Positions 26,436-33,823 of a stretch of DNA of 37,971 nucleotides are shown piece after piece. Where the stretch lies: positions 1-37,971 of the forward strand of contig JAQGHR010000059.1 in the NCBI GenBank assembly GCA_028291545.1, read 5' to 3'. The first letter of the stretch is position 1. The number at the start of each line of letters is the position of its first letter. The DNA comes from Planctomycetota bacterium (GTDB lineage: Bacteria > Planctomycetota > Planctomycetia > Isosphaerales > Isosphaeraceae). Both the position numbers and the translations under genes were made by a program. The notes beneath the pieces were generated by a model that saw only the letters and a program-made list of their open reading frames with translations, had not been told where the DNA came from and ran no database searches.

Positions 26436-27701
26436 GTGACGAGCAGTCCGATCCAGCACGGAGGGAATCAGTACGGAATCCGCAGGAGGCTCGGGCTCGC
26501 AGACCGGCCTCTGATGGACTTTTCCGTCAGCCTCAACCCGCTTGGCCCTCCACCAACCGTCCTTGCCGCGGCAAGGGCGGCCATCGACCGCTCCGGGGAA
26601 TATCCGGAACCGGGATGCCCTCGACTCACCGCCAAGCTCGCCGCCCGTCACAATGTGCCGGAAGACCGCATCATCATCGGTGCGGGAACGAGCGAGATCA
26701 TCAGCCTGGTCGCCCAGTCTTTGCGTGAAGTGCTCGCACTCCACGCCCGCGAGCTCGGCGACCCGAAGGTGCCTCTGGCTCACCTCATCGAGCCGACCTA
26801 CGGCGAATATCGCCGCGCGTCCTCGCTGAATGAGTTGCGCACGGAGATCTGGCGCAAGCCCACCATGGGCTGGGATCTCGATTTCCTCCCAAAGAGCGCC
26901 AGCGGCATCTACTGGACCGGCAACCCGATCAGCCCGGTCGGCCGTGCGTGGGATCGCGAGACCCTGCTCCGCAAGGTGGACGACGCCCAGGCGCTCCTCG
27001 TGGTCGTGGACGAGGCGTATCTGCCGTTCTTCGCCGACGAAGCCGCCAGGACCGTGACCACGGCCGCCGGATCGCGGACCAACTTGCTCGCCCTGCGATC
27101 CGTCACCAAGATCTACGCCATGCCGGGCATTCGCGTCGGGTACGCGGTCACCTCGGCCGACATGGTCGCCCGTCTCAAGCAGTACCAGAATCCCTGGAGC
27201 GTCGATTCGCCCTCCGAGGCGGCCCTCCTGGCCGCGCTCGACGACGACGAGTACCTGGAACGCTCGATCGAGCTCATCGAGTCCGAATCCGCCTGGTTGA
27301 CGGATCGCCTCTGGGACCTCCAGGGCGTCCGCCCCGTGTGGCCCGGTCGCGAGCGTCCCGAAGGCGCACCACCCCGGCCGAACTGGGTGCTCGTGAGCCT
27401 CGTGGACACGAACTGGACCTCGATCCAGGTTCACGAAGAACTGGCTCGCCGAGGCGTCCTCGTCCGCGAGTGCTCCAATTTCTCCGGCCTGCAACCCGGC
27501 GGGATCGTCACCGGTCCCAACGGCCTGGAGATCCCGACGCAGGGCCATCTCCGGTTCGCGGTCAGGACCAAGCCCGAGAACGACAAGCTCGTCTCGATCC
27601 TGTCGGATATTCTCGCCGGCAAGCCTCCGGTCGCCGAGCCGAGAGCCGCTCACGCATCGCACGGTCATGCGACGTCCGTGGCGGTGAGCGGGAAGAAATG
27701 A
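26436..27701 (+). CDS. cobD: L-threonine-O-3-phosphate decarboxylase (CobD-type PLP aminotransferase fold)
   Basis: About 421 residues. 'HGGNQYGIRRRLGL' followed by 'LMDFSVSLNPLGPPP' is the typical CobD N-terminus. Fold type I PLP landmarks: Asn163 in 'YWTGNPISPVG', Asp192 in 'VVVDEAYLPFF', Lys225 in 'LRSVTKIYAMPGIRVGY', and the C-terminal Arg in 'HLRFAVRTK'. CobD makes (R)-1-amino-2-propanol phosphate, the linker arm of cobalamin. HisC is the close alternative, but cobQ lies next to it and cbiB 3 kb on, which favour CobD. The start GTG 26436 is chosen because GGAGAGGGG lies about ten bases before it and a promoter lies between it and ATG 26304. The last 20 residues (His/Ala-rich) go beyond the usual family end. 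Confidence 0.88.
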   Translation: MTSSPIQHGGNQYGIRRRLGLADRPLMDFSVSLNPLGPPPTVLAAARAAIDRSGEYPEPGCPRLTAKLAARHNVPEDRIIIGAGTSEIISLVAQSLREVLALHARELGDPKVPLAHLIEPTYGEYRRASSLNELRTEIWRKPTMGWDLDFLPKSASGIYWTGNPISPVGRAWDRETLLRKVDDAQALLVVVDEAYLPFFADEAARTVTTAAGSRTNLLALRSVTKIYAMPGIRVGYAVTSADMVARLKQYQNPWSVDSPSEAALLAALDDDEYLERSIELIESESAWLTDRLWDLQGVRPVWPGRERPEGAPPRPNWVLVSLVDTNWTSIQVHEELARRGVLVRECSNFSGLQPGGIVTGPNGLEIPTQGHLRFAVRTKPENDKLVSILSDILAGKPPVAEPRAAHASHGHATSVAVSGKK

Positions 27702-27713
27702 TTCGAGAGCAGA

Positions 27714-27781
27714 GATTCAAGGTTCGAGATCATCAGGTTATGATCTCGAACCTTGAATCCTGAGTCTCGAATCCCGAGACT
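27714..27781. repeat. Two consecutive perfect hairpins between cobD and cobQ
   Basis: The first is a 20-bp perfect inverted repeat: left arm 27714-27733, 6-base loop, right arm 27740-27759. The second is AGTCTCG (27763-27769) with CGAGACT (27775-27781), loop of five. Together they fill nearly all of the gap between the cobD stop (27701) and the cobQ start (27786) and are richer in AT than the neighbouring genes. No T-run follows. It may be a terminator/attenuator, or one copy of a dispersed palindromic repeat. Confidence 0.75.
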
Positions 27782-27785
27782 GCCC

Positions 27786-29357
27786 ATGCCCGCCCGCCCA
27801 CACACGCCCGCGTTGATGGTTCTCGGCACCGCGTCTCATGTGGGTAAGAGCCTGATCACGGCCGCGTTCTGTCGCCTTCTCGCGGAGGAAGGCGTCCGGG
27901 TCGCGCCGTTCAAGGCGCAGAACATGGCCTTGAATAGTTACGTAACGCTTTCCGGCGGAGAGATCGGCCGCGCGCAGGTCGCCCAGGCCGAGGCCGCGGG
28001 GATCGAGCCCGAGACCGACATGAACCCGATCCTGCTGAAGCCCATGGGCGGGGTCTCGCAGGTCATCGTCGACGGCGTGCCGATTGGTGTGATGTCGGCT
28101 CGGGAATACTACGCCGAGAAAGACCGGCTCTGGCCCCGCGTGACGGCGGCCTACGATCGCCTCGCCTCGCGGTTCGAGGCGATCGTGCTCGAAGGCGCGG
28201 GGAGCCCGGTCGAGATCAACCTGATGGAGCAGGATCTCACGAATCTGCGGATCGGGCGGTACGCGAATGCCTCGCTGATCCTGGTGGCCGATATTGAGCG
28301 GGGCGGCGTGTTCGCGCACATTATCGGCACCTGGGAACTGCTCCCCCCGTCCGACCGATCGCGCGTCGTCGGGTTCATCATCAACAAGTTTCGCGGGGAT
28401 GCTTCCCTGCTCGATTCGGGCCTTGTCTACCTTCGCGAGCGGACGGGCGTCCCGGTCCTCGGTGTCTTACCCTTTCGGCCCGACCTGCAAATCGATCAGG
28501 AGGATTCGCTCGGGATCGAAGAGACGGCCAGCGCGACCGATTGCGAGCTGGGACCCGACGATCTTGATGTGGCGATCGCGCGTTTACCCGGTCTCAGCAA
28601 CTTCACCGACTTCGCCTCGCTGTCGCGCCTGCCTGGAGTTCGGGTCCGCTACGTCGAGCGAGGCCGCGACCTCGGCCGTCCCGACCTCATCATCCTTCCT
28701 GGCACGAAGACGACCGTGCGCGACCTCCTCTGGCTCGGTGAGGTCGGCCTGGCGGATCGGATGACCGCCCTCGCGAACGATCCATCCGGTCCGCTCGTCC
28801 TGGGGATCTGCGGAGGGTTCCAGATGCTTGGGATCCGAATCGACGATCCCCAGGGCGTGGAGTCGAGCGATGTTTCCGTTCCCGGCCTCGGACTGCTCGA
28901 TGTGACGACCCGTTTCGATCGCGAGAAGGCCCGTCATCGCGTTTCCGGGATCGTCATCGCGGACGGTTCGGCGATCTCGGGTTACGAGATTCATATGGGA
29001 CAAACCGAGCGTGGACCCGATCTCCAGGCGTTCTCCACGCTCATTCGTTCTCGCGATTCCTCGCGTATCAACGACGGAGCCGTCTCCGCCGATGCCCGTG
29101 TCATGGGAACGTATCTGCACGGACTATGGGACAGCCTCTCCTACGGCTCGGCGATGATCGCTCGCCTACGTTTACGTCGCGGTCTGCCTCCTCAGGCAGC
29201 CGCACGGTGGAAAGCGCACCGCGATGCGACCTCGGATCGCTACGCGGCGCTGGCGATGATGCTGAGGCAGCACGTCGATCTCAAGCCGGTATGGACGTCG
29301 ATGGGTATCGGGGCTTCAGGACCCATGAGCAGGGGAGAAAGTCGAGGCGCCGACTGA
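27786..29357 (+). CDS. cobQ: Cobyric acid synthase (adenosylcobyric acid a,c... side-chain amidase, CbiP/CobQ)
   Basis: A 523-residue glutamine-dependent amidotransferase that amidates side chains b, d, e and g of adenosylcobyrinic a,c-diamide. The N-terminal dethiobiotin-synthetase-like ATPase domain starts 'MVLGTASHVGKSLITAAFCRLL' with Lys21-Ser22 in the P-loop, then 'PFKAQNMALNSYVT' and 'INLMEQDLTNLRI', both diagnostic of CobQ rather than CobB/CbiA. The C-terminal class I glutamine amidotransferase-like domain has the nucleophile Cys342 in 'VLGICGGFQMLG' and His445 in 'GTYLHGLW'. ATG 27786 gives the family start; a TTG at 27753 in the same frame lies inside the hairpin element. No strong ribosome site is visible. 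It converges on an acyltransferase gene 16 bases beyond its stop. Confidence 0.95.
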   Translation: MPARPHTPALMVLGTASHVGKSLITAAFCRLLAEEGVRVAPFKAQNMALNSYVTLSGGEIGRAQVAQAEAAGIEPETDMNPILLKPMGGVSQVIVDGVPIGVMSAREYYAEKDRLWPRVTAAYDRLASRFEAIVLEGAGSPVEINLMEQDLTNLRIGRYANASLILVADIERGGVFAHIIGTWELLPPSDRSRVVGFIINKFRGDASLLDSGLVYLRERTGVPVLGVLPFRPDLQIDQEDSLGIEETASATDCELGPDDLDVAIARLPGLSNFTDFASLSRLPGVRVRYVERGRDLGRPDLIILPGTKTTVRDLLWLGEVGLADRMTALANDPSGPLVLGICGGFQMLGIRIDDPQGVESSDVSVPGLGLLDVTTRFDREKARHRVSGIVIADGSAISGYEIHMGQTERGPDLQAFSTLIRSRDSSRINDGAVSADARVMGTYLHGLWDSLSYGSAMIARLRLRRGLPPQAAARWKAHRDATSDRYAALAMMLRQHVDLKPVWTSMGIGASGPMSRGESRGAD

Positions 29358-29373
29358 CTCCCGCAGTCCTCGT

Positions 29374-30495
29374 TCATCCCCTGGACACTTGGAGAGCCCC
29401 TCGTCCTCTCTCGCCTCGAGGCCGATCGTAGGCAAATCGATCTTTCAGGTTGAGGATGGGTTTCTCCACGAATCGCCAGGAGAGGATCGCGAGTACCAGG
29501 GTTCCGACCAGGGCCGCGACGGCGGCCGCCGGAGACAGATCGGGACGGCCGAGCCGCTGATGTGCGAAGGCCAGCAAGAGATTGTGGTAGAGATAAAGCC
29601 CATAGCTGATCGTTCCCAGCCCGCAAACCCACTGCACCCGCAGAAACCTGAGCCGGCGATGCCCCGACCCGCAGGCACACAGCCCGATCATGCCGGCGAA
29701 CGCAACGTTGCAGGCGAAGAGTGTCAAGCTCTTCCCAATCCGCACCAAGATCGCATCGGGGCGAAGCGGATTGAAGGCTTGCGAGAGTCCCGCAAGGTCG
29801 GCCGCGATCACCACAAGACAACCGACCGCGATCATCGCGGCGAACGCTGTGTAATATCGTGCGATGTGCCGCGTGACACGCTCGGTTTCACTCAAGACCA
29901 GGGCGAGCCCCGCGCCCATCGCCAAACCGTCACATCGAGTGAGCAGGAGTTGCGAATCGAGTACGCCCGACGCTCGAGCAGCGATCGCAATCGCGATCAT
30001 GGTCCCGCACGCACGGGCCAGTCGTCGCGATCCGAGCCAGAGCACCAGCCCGGGCCAGATCAAGTAAAATTGCTCCTCGACCGCCAAGCTCCAAGTATGA
30101 GCGAACGCCTTGCAGAATTCCGGCGTACGCCCGGCCCAATAACTCGGAACTCCCTGAAGGTAGGTCAGATAGTAGCCCAGCCCATCGACTGCGAAGGGCC
30201 TAGGCAATATCGGGTTCACGGCCGCGATTCCGAGGAGGCACAGGTAGTAAATCGGCCAAATCCGCAACGAGCGTCGCACATAAAACGTCGTCAGAAACCC
30301 TGGCGACCCGCCCGAATTCAGGATGATGCCGGTGATCAAGAAACCCGAGATTACGAAGAACAGGTCCACGGCCGTCGAACCCCAGCGCATGATCGGCCCG
30401 AACCGGAGTGCGGGGCAAAGCGTTGCGGCGTGCAGCCACAGGACGGCGATGACCGCGATCGCGCGCAGACCGTCAAGTTCTCGGACCCGTCGCAT
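29374..30495 (-). CDS. Acyltransferase 3 family membrane protein (OafA/YrhL-like)
   Basis: A 373-residue integral membrane protein with about ten helices. The N-terminus 'MRRVRELDGLRAIAVIAVLWLHA' holds the conserved Arg and His of the family, 'AVDLFFVISGFLITGIIL' and 'FYVRRSLRIWPIYYLCLL' follow, and 'HTWSLAVEEQFYLIWP' is the strongest family motif. The C-terminal 'SYGLYLYHNLLLAF' and 'FVEKPILNLKDRF' complete it. Members transfer acetyl or other acyl groups to extracellular sugars such as O-antigen or exopolysaccharide. It is inserted on the opposite strand between cobQ and cbiB and has no known role in B12 synthesis, so it probably belongs to envelope modification. Confidence 0.92.
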   Translation of the reverse strand: MRRVRELDGLRAIAVIAVLWLHAATLCPALRFGPIMRWGSTAVDLFFVISGFLITGIILNSGGSPGFLTTFYVRRSLRIWPIYYLCLLGIAAVNPILPRPFAVDGLGYYLTYLQGVPSYWAGRTPEFCKAFAHTWSLAVEEQFYLIWPGLVLWLGSRRLARACGTMIAIAIAARASGVLDSQLLLTRCDGLAMGAGLALVLSETERVTRHIARYYTAFAAMIAVGCLVVIAADLAGLSQAFNPLRPDAILVRIGKSLTLFACNVAFAGMIGLCACGSGHRRLRFLRVQWVCGLGTISYGLYLYHNLLLAFAHQRLGRPDLSPAAAVAALVGTLVLAILSWRFVEKPILNLKDRFAYDRPRGERGRGALQVSRG

Positions 30496-30617
30496 GGGGC
30501 CTCCTCCGTGATGCGAGTCGTGTGCGGGTCGCTCCTCAGCCTCGTGCGGAGGAGCCGTCGAATGGTAACCTTTCGCCTCGAAAGCGCCTAGTGCTTGTCC
30601 CCCCGCAAGGTCTCGGC

Positions 30618-31595
30618 ATGACCCTCGATCCGTGGACGCTCTGGTCTCTCCCCCTGGGCGCCGTCATCGACGCCGTCGTGGGCGATCCCCGCGGCTGGCC
30701 GCATCCCGTTCGATGGATCGGGCGAGGGATCACGGAGGCTGAGCACGCCCTCCGCGCCCCGATCTCGCGGGTCAACGGTCGTGCCACCGCAGAGCGGACC
30801 GCGGGCGTGGTCCTGGTTCTCTTGGTTGTCATCTCGATTGGCGGAGCGGCATTGGGCCTGGTCGCGATTGCGAATTGGTTCGGAGGACCACTGGACCTCG
30901 TCATTCGTGCGCTGATGATCCATTTCGGCCTGGCGGCACGAAGCCTCCGCGACGAAGCCCTACGAGCGTCGGAGGCCCCCGATCTCGCAGCGGCTCGCCG
31001 CGAATTGATGATGATCGTCGGTCGCGACACGGCCGATCTGGAGTGGCCCGAGGTCTGCCGCGCGTGCGTCGAGACGGTGGCCGAGAACTCCAACGACGGC
31101 GTGATCGCCGCCATCTTCTGGTATGCGGTCGGAGGCCCGGTAGGCTTATGGATTTATAAGTCCGTCAATACCCTCGACAGCATGGTCGGTTATCGCAATC
31201 CTCGCTATCGCGACTTCGGCTGGGCGTCGGCAAGACTAGACGACGTGATGGGTTTCCTGCCCGCCCGCCTTACCTGGCTCTTGATGGGCCTCTCGGCCCT
31301 GATCCTCGGCGAGCGGCCGTTGAGCGCGATTCGGCTGGGTTGGCGTGACGGCCGCAACCATCCTAGCCCTAACAGCGCCTGGAGCGAGGCCGCGATGGCC
31401 GGCGCCCTGGGAATACAGCTCGGCGGAATGTCCACGTTCGCCGGGATTGCCAGCCCCAAACCGCTTCTCGGCGACCCCGGCGATCCAATCGACCCTCGGA
31501 CCGTGCGGCGGGCCGTCCGGGTCATGCTCCTCGCCTCCTGGATCGCGATCGCGATCGCCTGGGGCGTGAGAACCGGCCTGTTCGGTCGTGCTTGA
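30618..31595 (+). CDS. cbiB: Adenosylcobinamide-phosphate synthase (CbiB/CobD)
   Basis: A 325-residue integral membrane enzyme that joins adenosylcobyric acid to aminopropanol phosphate, the product of the CobD decarboxylase encoded at 26436. Landmarks: 'GAVIDAVVGDPRGWPHPVRWIG' at the N-terminus, 'ETVAENSNDGVIAAIFWYAVGGPVGLWIYKSVNTLDSMVGYRNPRYRDFGWASARLDD', and 'NHPSPNSAWSEAAMAGALGIQLGG', all strongly conserved in CbiB. About four to five membrane helices are visible. The frame is open from 30522, but ATG 30618 starts just before the conserved N-terminus. cbiX follows at 31670. It is divergent from the acyltransferase. Confidence 0.95.
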   Translation: MTLDPWTLWSLPLGAVIDAVVGDPRGWPHPVRWIGRGITEAEHALRAPISRVNGRATAERTAGVVLVLLVVISIGGAALGLVAIANWFGGPLDLVIRALMIHFGLAARSLRDEALRASEAPDLAAARRELMMIVGRDTADLEWPEVCRACVETVAENSNDGVIAAIFWYAVGGPVGLWIYKSVNTLDSMVGYRNPRYRDFGWASARLDDVMGFLPARLTWLLMGLSALILGERPLSAIRLGWRDGRNHPSPNSAWSEAAMAGALGIQLGGMSTFAGIASPKPLLGDPGDPIDPRTVRRAVRVMLLASWIAIAIAWGVRTGLFGRA

Positions 31596-31669
31596 CCGGG
31601 CAGTCGATGGACTGTTACGCTTTCGGTGAAATCCATAAGATCCACCAGATTCGAACTCAAGAGACCGCC

Positions 31670-32689
31670 ATGTCCGACGCCCTTCTGATCGCCGCCCATG
31701 GCAGCCGCGACGAGGTGGGCATCGAGGAATTCCGGGCCTTTGCTGAGGCCTGGCAGCAGCTCCGGCCCGATCGATTGCAGGAGGCCGGCTTCCTGGAATT
31801 CGCCCGTCCCACGATCGGCGAGGGAGTGGATGCGCTGGTTGAGCGAGGGGCGAGACGCATCACGGTTGTTCCCGCGATGTTGATGGCGGCCGGACACGTC
31901 AAGAACGACGTGCCGAGCGAGATCCGGGAGGCGCGCCTACGACATCCGAATGTCGAGATGTTCATGGCTCGCGCCCTCGACATCCACCCCGCGCTCTTGG
32001 AACTTTGCCACATTCGCTACCGCGAAGCCCTGGAGGGACGAGATCAGGTCACGCCGGAAAAGACGGTGCTCCTGCTCGTCGGCCGAGGCACATCCGACCC
32101 GGACGCCAACGCGAATATCGCGAGAGTCTCCCGGTTCTTGTGGGAATCGTACGGCGTCGCGTTCGCCACGGTCGCATTTTCCGGACTCGCCCGGCCCGGC
32201 GTGGATGAGGCGATCGCGCTCTGCCGCCGGATGGGCTTTGCCAGGGTGGTCGTTCAGCCGTATTTCCTCTTCGACGGGGTCTTGCTCAAGCGAGTTTACG
32301 GGAGCATCGCACGCCAGGCCGAGGCGGATTCCACGGTCGAGATCGTCCCCGTCGGCCACTTCCGCCTGCATCCCCTCCTGATCCAGGCGTTCGAGGACCG
32401 GGCGCACGAGGCCGTTCATGGCCAGCCTGATATGAACTGCGATCTGTGCAAGTATCGAGTCAAGCTGATTGGCCGCGAGTCCGACCTCGGCGCACCACAA
32501 GCCGGTCATCATCACCATGTCCGCGCAAAGGTCGCGGACGACCATCTCGAGGACGACCACGACCACCGCCGACGCGCCCGCCGACGGACGCTCGAGCCGG
32601 CCATGATGTCGGGGGCCTCGCCAGCGGCGGAATTCCACCCGTGGGACGCGCGCCTGCTCGAACGGCTTCAACTGGTCCCTCGCGGATGA
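31670..32689 (+). CDS. cbiX: Sirohydrochlorin cobaltochelatase CbiX (long form) with CxxC and His-rich tail
   Basis: A 339-residue chelatase that inserts cobalt into sirohydrochlorin at the start of the early-cobalt (anaerobic-type) pathway. Two similar CbiX repeats are visible (about 1-125 and 128-250). Active-site His10 is in 'LLIAAHGSRDE' and His76 in 'AAGHVKNDVP'; the second repeat has 'LLVGRGTSDPDAN' and 'VVQPYFLFDGVLLKRVY'. Then Cys257-x-x-Cys260 in 'MNCDLCKYR' matches the MxCxxC motif reported to hold an iron-sulfur cluster in long CbiX, and a His-rich stretch (His280-283 and 'DDHLEDDHDH') may store cobalt. ATG 31670 starts just before 'LLIAAHG'. Its TGA overlaps the ATG of cbiL (ATGA). 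Confidence 0.93.
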   Translation: MSDALLIAAHGSRDEVGIEEFRAFAEAWQQLRPDRLQEAGFLEFARPTIGEGVDALVERGARRITVVPAMLMAAGHVKNDVPSEIREARLRHPNVEMFMARALDIHPALLELCHIRYREALEGRDQVTPEKTVLLLVGRGTSDPDANANIARVSRFLWESYGVAFATVAFSGLARPGVDEAIALCRRMGFARVVVQPYFLFDGVLLKRVYGSIARQAEADSTVEIVPVGHFRLHPLLIQAFEDRAHEAVHGQPDMNCDLCKYRVKLIGRESDLGAPQAGHHHHVRAKVADDHLEDDHDHRRRARRRTLEPAMMSGASPAAEFHPWDARLLERLQLVPRG

Positions 32690-33384
32690 ACGCCCCGTGC
32701 CGAATTGTCGGTGTCGGGCCTGGCGACCCGGAGCTGTTGACGCTTCGCGCCCTGCAGGTGCTATCCGAGTCCCGAACCATCCTGCACGCGGGACCTCGCG
32801 ACGATGTCGGCTTCGCGATTGAGATCATCGCCGAGCATCTTCGTCCCGATCACGCCGTCCGCGGCATGGCCCTGGCAATGCGTCGCGGACCCGACGACGG
32901 CTCGGTGGGATATGATCGTGTGGTGACCGCCTTGATCGAGGAATCCCGGCGCGGACGTCCCTCCGCGTTCCTGACCGAGGGCGATCCCATGCTCTTTGGC
33001 ACCGGCTCCTATGTCGTTGAGCGATTGAAGGCTCTCGCGCCCGACGTCCCCCTCGAGGTCGTACCCGGCATCCCCGCCATGTCGGCGGCCGCCGCGAGAC
33101 TGGGGTGGCCGCTGGCGCAAAAAGAGGAGATCCTCACGATCTGTCCCGCGACCTATCATCACGACCAGGTCGGGGAGATCCTCGATCGCGGCGGCTCGTC
33201 CTGCTGGCTGAAGGCAGCGGGCGTTCTCGGTCGCCTGATCAGCGAGTTGCAAGCGAGGGATCGCCTGGAACACGCCGCGCTCGTTGAACGACTGGGCCGA
33301 CCCGACGAGCGCATCTTTCTCGATCTGCGCGACGCCGTGAGCCGGGAACTGTCGTACTTCTCGCTCGTGCTGGTACGAAGTTGA
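32686..33384 (+). CDS. cbiL: Cobalt-precorrin-2 C20-methyltransferase (CbiL/CobI)
   Basis: A 232-residue SAM-dependent tetrapyrrole methylase that adds the C20 methyl group. Landmarks: 'IVGVGPGDPELLTLRALQVL' (residues 7-26), 'SAFLTEGDPMLFGTGSYVVERL', 'VVPGIPAMSAAAARLGWPLAQ' and 'CWLKAAGVLGRLISEL'. The 'LTEGDP' form and the size fit C20 methyltransferases best. ATG 32686 overlaps the cbiX stop in ATGA, which implies translational coupling and fits the pathway order (cobalt insertion, then C20 methylation). The open frame upstream (to 32446) is inside cbiX and discarded. A small membrane protein gene follows after about 130 bases. Confidence 0.93.
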   Translation: MNAPCRIVGVGPGDPELLTLRALQVLSESRTILHAGPRDDVGFAIEIIAEHLRPDHAVRGMALAMRRGPDDGSVGYDRVVTALIEESRRGRPSAFLTEGDPMLFGTGSYVVERLKALAPDVPLEVVPGIPAMSAAAARLGWPLAQKEEILTICPATYHHDQVGEILDRGGSSCWLKAAGVLGRLISELQARDRLEHAALVERLGRPDERIFLDLRDAVSRELSYFSLVLVRS

Positions 33385-33513
33385 CCGCGACCTGAGGGTT
33401 GGACCTCGATCGTCCGGGACGTCCCTGCTAGGATCGGGGCGTGCCGGCCGGCGAGGCGGGCAATCGCCTCCGCTCCTCTCCCAAATCCAGTATTGCGGAG
33501 CTTTGTGATCTCC

Positions 33514-33759
33514 ATGAAACGGCTCATCCTGGCATCGGCCCTTTGCTTCGTCGCCGCGATTGTCATCGGGTTCGCCGGCATCGGATACATCCTTTCCCAC
33601 CCGATCCCGGGCGTCAGCTCCGACGATCGAGCGGCACAACTCGGGAGCGGGGCGGGAGTCGTCACGGCCATCGCATTCGGGGTGATCTGGTTGCCCTTTG
33701 CGTTCAAGTATGGCCAGAAGAGGCGCGATCAGCAGGCGAGAAATCGTCGACGCCGCTAA
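33514..33759 (+). CDS. Small two-helix membrane protein within the cobalamin cluster
   Basis: An 81-residue protein from ATG 33514: 'LILASALCFVAAIVIGFAGIGYIL' and 'GVVTAIAFGVIWLPFAFKYG' are two membrane helices, joined by a short polar loop, with a very basic C-terminus ('KKRRDQQARNRRRR'-like) expected on the cytosolic side. No family recognised. It stands between cbiL and the cbiH-cbiC fusion on the same strand, so it is likely transcribed with them. No strong ribosome site is visible, and the gaps on both sides (129 and 64 bases) are longer than between the B12 genes proper. Confidence 0.65.
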   Translation: MKRLILASALCFVAAIVIGFAGIGYILSHPIPGVSSDDRAAQLGSGAGVVTAIAFGVIWLPFAFKYGQKRRDQQARNRRRR

Positions 33760-33823
33760 GATCCTCAACGCAGTTCCATCCGTCAGGACGCATCGAGGCG
33801 GTTCCCCATCTTTTCCATAAAGA

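Noticed and set aside
29389..30591. A 400-residue plus-strand frame opposite the acyltransferase
   Set aside because: The minus strand shows all acyltransferase 3 motifs; the plus frame has none.
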